In this document: in pieces, positions 5,465 through 10,685 of the stretch | Layout: each line of letters starts with the position of its first letter | How positions within the stretch are numbered: position 1 is the stretch's first letter | Position numbers and translations under genes: made by a program | Notes under the pieces: model-generated | The model's database searches: none | The model's input: the letters and a program-made list of their open reading frames with translations, nothing else | Told to the model about the DNA's origin: nothing | From: Breoghania sp037026715 | Lineage (GTDB): Bacteria; Pseudomonadota; Alphaproteobacteria; Rhizobiales; Stappiaceae | Direction of reading: 5' to 3' | DNA: 10,685 nucleotides | Assembly (NCBI RefSeq): GCF_037026715.1 | Contig: NZ_JBANCG010000022.1 | Location: 1 to 10,685 of the forward strand

Positions 5465-6664
5465 ATGACCAGGACACGCATTGCGGGGAGGATGGCGGCC
5501 GCGCTCATCGCCGTCACGATGGCGACGTTTCCGGCCGCGGCCGCCTCGCTCAAATCATGCGTGGAGGGCCTGCGCCGCGATGCGGAGCGCGCCGGAATAC
5601 CGGATTCGATCACCGGGCGGGCGCTCGCCAATGTTGCCTATGACGAGAAGGCCGTTCGCTTCTCGCGCACCCAGCCGGAATACAAGACCGAGATCTGGGA
5701 CTATATGGCCTTTCTGGTCGATCTGGAGCGTATTCAGGACGGCCGCGCCCAGATGAAACGTCACAGGACGACGCTTGCCCAGGTCCAGAAACGCATCGGC
5801 GTCGACCAGTACATCGTCGCAGCGCTCTGGGGCGTCGAGACCGATTACGGCCGCAAGAAGGGCGACTTCTTCATTCCGCATGCGCTTGCCAACGTCATCT
5901 GCCTTTCAGGCCGACGGGCGGACTATTTCAAGGGCGAGCTGATCGCGGCACTGAAGATCGTGGCGGATGGCGACATCCGCCTGAAGGATCTCAACGGTTC
6001 CTGGGCCGGCGCCTTCGGCCAGACGCAGTTCATGCCCTCGACCTACCGCCGTCTCGCGGTCGATTTCGATGGCGACGGGCACAAGGACCTCGTCAACTCC
6101 AGCGCGGACGCGCTGGCATCCGCCGCCAACTACCTGAAGAAGGCCGGCTGGAACAACCGCCTGCCCTGGGGCTTCGAAGTCCGTCTGCCCAAGGGCTACG
6201 ACGGCCCGTCGGGGCGCCGGAAACGGGCCACGCTCGAAAGCTGGGCAAGGCGCGGTATCACCCATATCAACGGGGCCCGGCTGAAGGGCGATTATTCCGC
6301 TGGCCTGTTGCTGCCGGCGGGCCGCAACGGCCCGGCGTTCCTGGTGACCAGCAACTTCGACGCGCTCTATTCCTACAATGTCGCGGAATCCTACGCGCTC
6401 GCCATCGGCCACCTGTCGGACCGCCTGCGCGGCCACGGCCCGCTGGAAGCGAGATGGCCGACAGACGATCCGGGCCTGTCGCGCGCGCAGCGCCTCGACC
6501 TGCAAAGACGACTGATGGTCAACGGCTACAATATCGGACAACCAGACGGCCTGATCGGCCCCCTCACGCAGGATGCCATTCGCAAGGCGGAGATCCGTCA
6601 CGGGATGGAACCCACGGGGCGTCCGGGCACGAAGATCTATCGCGCGCTCGGCGGGACGAAATAG
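5465..6664 (+). CDS. Lytic murein transglycosylase, MltB type, with peptidoglycan-binding domain
   Basis: Cleaves the glycan strand of peptidoglycan between MurNAc and GlcNAc, forming 1,6-anhydroMurNAc; acts in the periplasm. The 399-aa protein has a signal peptide (about 1-27, FPAAAA before Ser28) without a lipobox, so it should be soluble rather than a lipoprotein. The SLT_2/MltB catalytic domain covers about 30-325. Glu125 in WGVETDYG is the expected catalytic acid, and GSWAGAFGQTQFMPSTY (178-194) is the family's active-site motif. FDGDGHKDLV follows at 201-210. The C-terminal peptidoglycan-binding-1 domain spans about 336-397 (LQRRLMVNGYNIGQPDGLIG, 346-365). GGGGGGA lies 10 nt upstream of the ATG. 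It stands alone: 118 nt after the permease gene and convergent, with a 33-nt gap, to the amidohydrolase gene. Confidence 0.93.
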   Translation: MTRTRIAGRMAAALIAVTMATFPAAAASLKSCVEGLRRDAERAGIPDSITGRALANVAYDEKAVRFSRTQPEYKTEIWDYMAFLVDLERIQDGRAQMKRHRTTLAQVQKRIGVDQYIVAALWGVETDYGRKKGDFFIPHALANVICLSGRRADYFKGELIAALKIVADGDIRLKDLNGSWAGAFGQTQFMPSTYRRLAVDFDGDGHKDLVNSSADALASAANYLKKAGWNNRLPWGFEVRLPKGYDGPSGRRKRATLESWARRGITHINGARLKGDYSAGLLLPAGRNGPAFLVTSNFDALYSYNVAESYALAIGHLSDRLRGHGPLEARWPTDDPGLSRAQRLDLQRRLMVNGYNIGQPDGLIGPLTQDAIRKAEIRHGMEPTGRPGTKIYRALGGTK

Positions 6665-6697
6665 GTTCGGTTCCCGCCGCCGCGACACGCTCCCCGT

Positions 6698-7870
6698 CTA
6701 CCCCGCGATGGGCATCGCCTTTTCCACCAGCTTCACCCAGTAGGAGCAACCGAAGGGAATGGCCGCATCATCGAAATCGTAACGGGGATGATGCAGGTCC
6801 GCGGAGGCGCCGTTGCCGATGAAGATATAGGCCCCCGGCCGCTCCTCCAGCATGAAGGAGAAATCCTCGCCGGCCATCATCGGCACGCAATCCGGATCGA
6901 CCTTCCCCTCTCCGGCGACGGCCTTGGCGACCTCGGCGGCAAAGCCGGCCCGCTCGGCGTCGTTCACCGTCACCGGATAGTTGCGGCGGTAATCAAGGGT
7001 CGCGCTGCCGCCAAAACCCTTTGCGATGGAGGGGACGAGTTCCTGCATCCGGGCCTCGACCTGATCGCGCACCTCGGGGCTCAGCGTGCGCACGGTTCCC
7101 CGCAGAATCACGCGCTCGGGAATGATGTTGTAGGCGGTCCCCGCCACAAGTTGCGTGACCGAAACGACGGCCTGGTTCATCGGATCCACATTGCGCGACA
7201 CGATGGTCTGAAGCGCGAGGACAAGAGAGGAGCCAATGACGATCGGATCGACCGTCTCCTGCGGCTTGGCCGCGTGGCCGCCGCGCCCGGTGATGACGAT
7301 CTCGTACATGTCGGCCGCCGCCATGATGCCGCCCGGGCGCATCGCGAATTCGCCGACCGGCAAGCCGGGATAGTTGTGCATGCCGTAGACTTCTTCGATC
7401 CCCCACCGGGTCATCAGGCCGTCATCGATCATGGCTTGCGCGCCGGCGCCGCCTTCTTCCGCCGGCTGGAAGATCATGATGGCCGTACCGTCGAAGTTGC
7501 GGGTCTCGGCGAGGTACTTTGCGGCGCCGAGCAGCATGGCGGTATGCCCATCGTGACCGCAGGCATGCATCTTGCCGGAAACCTGGGAAGCGTAAGGCTT
7601 GCCGGTTTCCTCCTCGATCGGCAGCGCGTCCATGTCGGCGCGCAGACCGATCGTCTTGCCAGCCCCGCCATTGCGCCCCTTGATCACGCCGACAACACCG
7701 GTCTTGCCGACGCCCGTCACGACCTCGTCGACCCCGAACTCCTGAAGCTTCCCGGCAACCATCGCCGACGTGCGCACCGTGTCGTAGAGCAATTCGGGAT
7801 TGTTGTGCAGGTCACGACGCCAGGCGGTGATCTCATCGGCGAGTTCTGCGAAACGGTTGACGATCGGCAT
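6698..7870 (-). CDS. M20D-family amidohydrolase (hippurate hydrolase-like)
   Basis: Metal-dependent cytosolic amidohydrolase, 390 aa. The family removes acyl groups from N-acyl amino acids or conjugates (hippurate, N-acetyl amino acids, IAA-amino acids). Start motif WRRDLHNNPELLYDT (17-31), GLRADMDALPI (75-85), metal ligands Cys104 and His106 in HACGHDGHT, Glu138-Glu139 in FQPAEEG, His165 in YGMHNYPG, and His360 in LHHPRYDF. The dimerisation domain lies at about 185-300 with GRGGHAAKP (195-203). All expected ligands are present, so it should be active. The ATG at 7870 has GAGG 7 nt upstream; frame extension upstream has no similarity to the family. It lies 127 nt after the methyltransferase gene and may have its own promoter. 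Exact substrate unknown. Confidence 0.93.
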   Translation of the reverse strand: MPIVNRFAELADEITAWRRDLHNNPELLYDTVRTSAMVAGKLQEFGVDEVVTGVGKTGVVGVIKGRNGGAGKTIGLRADMDALPIEEETGKPYASQVSGKMHACGHDGHTAMLLGAAKYLAETRNFDGTAIMIFQPAEEGGAGAQAMIDDGLMTRWGIEEVYGMHNYPGLPVGEFAMRPGGIMAAADMYEIVITGRGGHAAKPQETVDPIVIGSSLVLALQTIVSRNVDPMNQAVVSVTQLVAGTAYNIIPERVILRGTVRTLSPEVRDQVEARMQELVPSIAKGFGGSATLDYRRNYPVTVNDAERAGFAAEVAKAVAGEGKVDPDCVPMMAGEDFSFMLEERPGAYIFIGNGASADLHHPRYDFDDAAIPFGCSYWVKLVEKAMPIAG

Positions 7871-7903
7871 GGGGATCCTCGGTACTGGTTGGCACGGGCG
7901 ACC

Positions 7904-7924
7904 CGTGAAAGCGGGCATTTCACG
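7904..7924. promoter_or_regulatory. Inverted repeat upstream of the amidohydrolase gene
   Basis: CGTGAAA and TTTCACG are perfect 7-bp arms around 7 nt, 33 nt before the start codon. On the minus strand, TTGCGC (7945-7940) and TGAAAT (7922-7917) with 17-nt spacing make a marginal promoter whose -10 overlaps the repeat. It could be an operator or a leader hairpin. Confidence 0.35.
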
Positions 7925-7997
7925 CTGCGGCGCCCCGCTGCGCAAGTCCCGGTCACGCACTTTTTTTGAGCCGCAATGCCACCACCTTACGCGGCTG

Positions 7998-8711
7998 CTA
8001 TCCGGCAGCCGGCGCCTTGAGCCGGTAGACACCGGTTCGCTTGATCTCCGAATCCTCCAGGGCACGCGTCACGGGGACTTCGAAAACGGCAAGCAACTCA
8101 AGCCGCTCGCGCGGGAGATAAGAGCGACCGGGATCGCCGACCAGAACAAGGGCCCCCGTCTCGCGCACCCGGTCTGCCCACGCCAGCACCTTCTCCGCCA
8201 TGGGCTTCTCATAGAACACATCGCCGCACACCAGCAGATCGCAGGCAGGAGGCGCTTCAATGGTCACATCGCGGCCCTCAACGGCAACCTCGACCTCATT
8301 CGCGGCCGCATTGAGCGAAATGGCGGATACCGCGAAGGGGTCGATGTCGCTGGCGGTCACGCAGGCAGCCCCGGCGCGCCGTGCCGCAATCGCCACGAGC
8401 CCCGAGCCGGATGCAAAGTCGTAGACGCGCTTGCCGCGCACCAGTTCGGGCGTATCGAGAATGTGGCGCGCAAGCGCCTGCCCACCGGCCCAGGCAAAGG
8501 CCCAGAAAGGTGGCGGCAGACCGATCTCCGACAGTTCTTCTTCCGTCCGGGTCCACAGGTCTATTGCCTCGTGTGCCAGATGAAGCGAGATTTCCGGCGC
8601 ATGCGGCACCGGAAGAAGCGTTGTGTTGGCGCGGATAAAGGCACGACGACCCTCGTCATCGCGCAAGGCGCCTCGGGCAGCGCTGGAAATGTCCTCCTGG
8701 GCTGTCGTCAA
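7998..8711 (-). CDS. Class I SAM-dependent methyltransferase, METTL20-like (ETF-beta lysine methyltransferase family)
   Basis: Predicted protein lysine methyltransferase, 237 aa. The SAM-binding motif I is DFASGSGLVA (98-107), with an acidic loop SDIDPFA (121-127). Three further motifs match my recollection of METTL20/ETFBKMT: PPPFWAFAWAGGQAL (66-80, METTL20 has PYWAIYWPGGQ), GDVFYE (163-168, METTL20 GDMFYD) and VGDPGR (191-196). A bacterial METTL20 orthologue from Agrobacterium is reported to methylate ETF-beta lysines next to the recognition loop. The start is a TTG at 8711: AAGGAG lies 5 nt upstream, and the TTG overlaps the EVE gene stop as TTGA. Longer upstream frames lie within the EVE gene and are not supported. 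Older annotation would call it nicotinamide N-methyltransferase-like. Confidence 0.85.
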   Translation of the reverse strand: MTTAQEDISSAARGALRDDEGRRAFIRANTTLLPVPHAPEISLHLAHEAIDLWTRTEEELSEIGLPPPFWAFAWAGGQALARHILDTPELVRGKRVYDFASGSGLVAIAARRAGAACVTASDIDPFAVSAISLNAAANEVEVAVEGRDVTIEAPPACDLLVCGDVFYEKPMAEKVLAWADRVRETGALVLVGDPGRSYLPRERLELLAVFEVPVTRALEDSEIKRTGVYRLKAPAAG

Positions 8712-9133
8712 GGCAGCTCCTTCAATCCACCCATCTCGCAGACGATCTTCCACTCCTCCTCTGTGACAGGCTGCACCGACAACCGCATGGAGGTGACGAG
8801 CGACATCTTCGCCAGTCGTGGCTCGGCCTTCACGTCGGCGAGCGTCACCGGTTTCGGCATGTCGCACACGGCCTTGATGTCCACGCATTCCCAGCGCGGA
8901 TCATCCGTGGTGCTGTCAGGATGGGCGAGCGCGCAGACCTCGACGATGCCGACGACCTCCTTGCCCTCGTTGGAGTGATAGAAGAAGCCTTTGTCGCCGA
9001 TCTTCATGGCCCGCATATTGTTGCGGGCCTGGTAGTTGCGGACCCCGTCCCACTGCTCGCCCGCCTCGCCCCGGGCCTTCTGCATGTCCCAGGACCATTT
9101 GAACGGTTCCGACTTGAAGAGCCAGTACGCCAC
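8708..9133 (-). CDS. EVE-domain protein (thymocyte nuclear protein 1 family)
   Basis: A 141-aa protein made of one EVE domain, a PUA/YTH-like fold that binds modified bases in nucleic acid in family members studied. Diagnostic segments are YWLFKSEPFKWSW (3-15), WDGVRNYQARNNM (28-40), GDKGFFYHSN (46-55) and SVQPVTEEEW (118-127). The start is GTG at 9133, with GGAGG 8 nt upstream inside the end of the preceding YciI gene; the gap between the two genes is only 3 nt. The stop overlaps the methyltransferase start. It probably acts as a reader of modified DNA or RNA, but no ligand can be inferred here. Confidence 0.93.
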   Translation of the reverse strand: MAYWLFKSEPFKWSWDMQKARGEAGEQWDGVRNYQARNNMRAMKIGDKGFFYHSNEGKEVVGIVEVCALAHPDSTTDDPRWECVDIKAVCDMPKPVTLADVKAEPRLAKMSLVTSMRLSVQPVTEEEWKIVCEMGGLKELP

Positions 9134-9136
9134 GTC

Positions 9137-9424
9137 TTACGCCTCCGGGTTCTTGACGGCCCAGACCCAGGGCCGGGCCTCCACCGCCGAGAAAAGCCCG
9201 GCCTTCGCATAAGGGTCGCGGTCGGCGATGGCGAGCGCGGCATCCTCGTCCGCCGCCTCCACCATGACCATCGATCCGCACGGCTTGCCGTCCTCGCCGA
9301 GAAAGGGACCGGCGAATTTCAGCGCATCGCCGAGACTTTCGAGAAAGGCCAGATGATCGGGGCGAGTGTCGAGCCGCACCTGCAGATGGCCCGGCTTGTC
9401 AGTGCACATGAGGGCAAAGAGCAT
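9137..9424 (-). CDS. YciI-family protein
   Basis: A 95-aa ferredoxin-like alpha+beta protein of the YciI/YCII superfamily, usual length. The pattern RPDHLAFLESLGDALKFAGP (21-40), with His24 in the pocket position, and ADRDPYAKAGLF (68-79) are typical. The biochemical role is unknown for most members; a few YciI relatives act as small hydrolases or dehalogenases. The ATG at 9424 is preceded by GGGAG with 6-nt spacing, which decides against an ATG ten codons upstream. It is the first gene of the minus-strand YciI-EVE-methyltransferase operon. Confidence 0.9.
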   Translation of the reverse strand: MLFALMCTDKPGHLQVRLDTRPDHLAFLESLGDALKFAGPFLGEDGKPCGSMVMVEAADEDAALAIADRDPYAKAGLFSAVEARPWVWAVKNPEA

Positions 9425-9649
9425 GGAAATCTCCCGATGAGTGTCGGGCCACACGCTAGAGCAAGCGGCGCGTTCGTGGAATCACCTGCATGCAGAAAAG
9501 TTGTTCGCGGCCGATGGACCCGTGGGGACTGCAGGGATCGCGCGCCAACGCCGCACCACTCTCTCTACCGTCATCAGTCGGCGCAGTCCGGGTGATCTAT
9601 CGCGGGTGGCGACAGAAGGGCCCCCCTGCGACGTTTCCTCGTTCAGTAA

Positions 9650-9686
9650 CGTCAATGGATTGCCCGGCGAAGGCCGGGCAATGACG
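9650..9686. repeat. REP-like palindromic element
   Basis: ATTGCCCGGC and GCCGGGCAAT are perfect 10-bp arms around GAAG (9659-9682). CGTC (9650-9653) and GACG (9683-9686) can extend the stem across a 5-nt one-sided bulge. Extragenic palindromes of the form TCATTGCC.GGC/GCC.GGCAAT are, to my knowledge, widely dispersed in alphaproteobacterial genomes. Placement in a spacer between divergent genes fits. No T-run, so it is not a classic terminator. Confidence 0.6.
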
Positions 9687-9748
9687 GATGAGAGACCTCG
9701 GCAAGACCGCCACCCGAATCTCACGCATGCCCACGCCCCGAAACCCGT

Positions 9749-9777
9749 TTGTCACCTCCCCGCCCGCCCTCTATGAA
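9749..9777 (+). promoter_or_regulatory. Candidate sigma-70 promoter of the membrane-protein gene
   Basis: TTGTCA (9749-9754, five of six consensus) and TATGAA (9772-9777, four of six) are spaced by 17 nt. Transcription would start near 9784, leaving a short leader before the ATG at 9811. This supports that start and makes the ATG at 9688 untranscribed from this promoter. Confidence 0.45.
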
Positions 9778-9810
9778 GAAATGCGCAGAAATGAATTTTC
9801 AGGGGGCATC

Positions 9811-10626
9811 ATGTTCAAGGCCATTCTCAAGGGCAGCGTGCTGCTGTGCTTTTCGAACTTCGAAAATCTCATCAAGGCGGCCGGGGCGTGGACTGCTATC
9901 CTGTTTATCTTCGATTTCATCGCCCAGATGGCCGGTTTCGATCCCTGGGAGATGAACGATCAGCCGATGATGCAAGATTCGGCCGATTTCGTATTCTTCT
10001 CGCTCACGAGCGCTGTCGTCCAGCTCATCGCAGCCTCGTCGGTCGCTGTCGCCTGGCACCGTTTCGCACTTCTAGGCGAGCGCCCCGCCACAATCCATCT
10101 GCGCTTTGGACGTCCGGAATGGCGATACTTCCTCTATTCACTGCTGTTCTGCCTCTTCATGCTGGCGGTACTGGCCGCCGTCGGCCTGATGATTGGATTT
10201 GTGGTGTTAATCGCATTCGGTTTCACCATCAGCAACGACGCCATCACTGTCTTCGACGTGCTTTTCCTGATCGGGCTTGTCTTCACAGCCCCCTTCTTCG
10301 CGCGCGCCGGATTGATGTTGCCCGCCGCCGCTGTCGATCAACCCCTGGGACCCTTCCGAGCCCTTCAGTTCGGCAAGGGATTCGGCTGGGCGATGGTTTT
10401 CGCGTTTACCGTGCTGTTCATCCCCTTCCTCTTGCTTAGTATTTTGTTCTTATTCGTCATGACATTGTTCAGCGCGATCCTTCCGCAACTGGTCGTTGGC
10501 CTGCAACTCGTGCTACTGCTGGGGCTGGAACAGATGGTCCTAACGATCCTGCTGCTCTCTGTGGTGACTATCACCTATGCCTATGCGCGCGAGCGGGAGG
10601 AAGCGGGCGGCCGACCGGACGCATGA
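9811..10626 (+). CDS. Uncharacterised multi-pass inner-membrane protein
   Basis: A 271-aa protein rich in hydrophobic residues, with about six to seven predicted membrane segments (roughly 22-42, 60-82, 106-140 as one long or two short, 149-172, 211-240 and 243-265). A charged C-terminal tail ends it (AREREEAGGRPDA). The loop AVAWHRFALLGERP (79-92) resembles a motif I associate with conserved hypothetical alphaproteobacterial membrane proteins; I know no function for these. The start at 9811 has AGGGGG 4 nt upstream and fits the promoter at 9749; earlier in-frame ATGs at 9688, 9730 and 9781 lack good sites. A longer N-terminus would put a polar stretch before the first membrane segment. The gene is divergent from the YciI operon and followed by a hairpin at once. 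Confidence 0.8.
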   Translation: MFKAILKGSVLLCFSNFENLIKAAGAWTAILFIFDFIAQMAGFDPWEMNDQPMMQDSADFVFFSLTSAVVQLIAASSVAVAWHRFALLGERPATIHLRFGRPEWRYFLYSLLFCLFMLAVLAAVGLMIGFVVLIAFGFTISNDAITVFDVLFLIGLVFTAPFFARAGLMLPAAAVDQPLGPFRALQFGKGFGWAMVFAFTVLFIPFLLLSILFLFVMTLFSAILPQLVVGLQLVLLLGLEQMVLTILLLSVVTITYAYAREREEAGGRPDA

Positions 10627-10633
10627 AGTCAGT

Positions 10634-10657
10634 GACCTCCACCAGAGGTGGAGGTTT
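10634..10657 (+). terminator. Strong hairpin after the membrane-protein gene
   Basis: ACCTCCACC and GGTGGAGGT form a perfect 9-bp stem around AGA, followed by TT, 8 nt after the stop codon. It is most simply a short intrinsic terminator with a weak T-tract. Confidence 0.55.
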
Positions 10658-10685
10658 GAGACGCTGCGCTTGAACCACTGGAAGT

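Larger units (their letters stand above)
9425..9810. other. Intergenic region between the YciI and membrane-protein genes
   Basis: No gene is supported in these 386 nt. The left end must contain the promoter of the minus-strand YciI operon, but I cannot identify good boxes; a perfect 10-bp CTGCATGCAG palindrome lies at 9486-9495. The middle holds a REP-like palindrome (9650-9686). The right end holds a candidate plus-strand promoter for the membrane-protein gene. Short plus-strand frames in this gap lack ribosome-binding sites. Confidence 0.55.

Noticed and set aside
7959..7970. Run of seven T after the methyltransferase gene as a terminator
   Set aside because: The T-run is on the plus strand; for the minus-strand operon it is an A-run, and no plus-strand gene ends there.
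9688..9810. Upstream ATGs extending the membrane protein by up to 41 residues
   Set aside because: They lack ribosome-binding sites, lie mostly upstream of the candidate promoter start, and add a polar stretch without membrane character.

Overview
The window is a GC-rich chromosomal segment typical of an alphaproteobacterium, most likely of the Hyphomicrobiales (Rhizobiales) or a close relative. The evidence is the gene content: a tripartite TRAP transporter, an MltB-type lytic transglycosylase with a C-terminal peptidoglycan-binding domain, a YciI/EVE pair and an ETF-beta lysine methyltransferase homologue. I cannot assign a genus. There is no rRNA, tRNA, CRISPR array, transposase or phage gene.

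Block 1 (about 1-5400) is an uptake and catabolism module. On the minus strand, in order of transcription, are a crotonase-family enoyl-CoA hydratase (2865-2065), a MarR-family regulator (2040/2013-1552) and a periplasmic TRAP substrate-binding protein (1359-322). Divergently, across a 643-nt gap, lie the TRAP small permease (3509-4057) and large permease (4054-5346), which overlap by ATGA. The binding protein is therefore separated from its permeases. A 23-bp element, 19/23 identical, lies at almost the same distance (97 and 98 nt) upstream of the hydratase gene and the binding-protein gene; it is the best candidate for the MarR operator. The set (MarR + crotonase + TRAP) resembles loci for CoA-dependent breakdown of imported organic acids such as hydroxycinnamates. 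No CoA ligase lies in the window, so the substrate is unproven.

Block 2 (5465-7870) is a convergent pair: a periplasmic lytic transglycosylase (+) and an M20D-type amidohydrolase/hippurate-hydrolase-like metallopeptidase (-).

Block 3 (7998-9424, minus) is a tight operon: YciI-like protein, then EVE-domain protein (3-nt gap, GTG start), then a METTL20-like ETF-beta lysine methyltransferase (TTGA overlap, TTG start with a strong AAGGAG). The amidohydrolase follows 127 nt downstream.

Block 4 (9425-10685) is a 386-nt spacer with a REP-like perfect palindrome, then an uncharacterised multi-pass membrane protein (9811-10626) with its own candidate promoter, followed by a strong hairpin at the right edge.

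I see mostly ordinary core and catabolic genes. The most testable new observations are the paired operator-like elements, the split TRAP locus, the tandem duplication at the hydratase/marR junction, and the YciI-EVE-methyltransferase operon.
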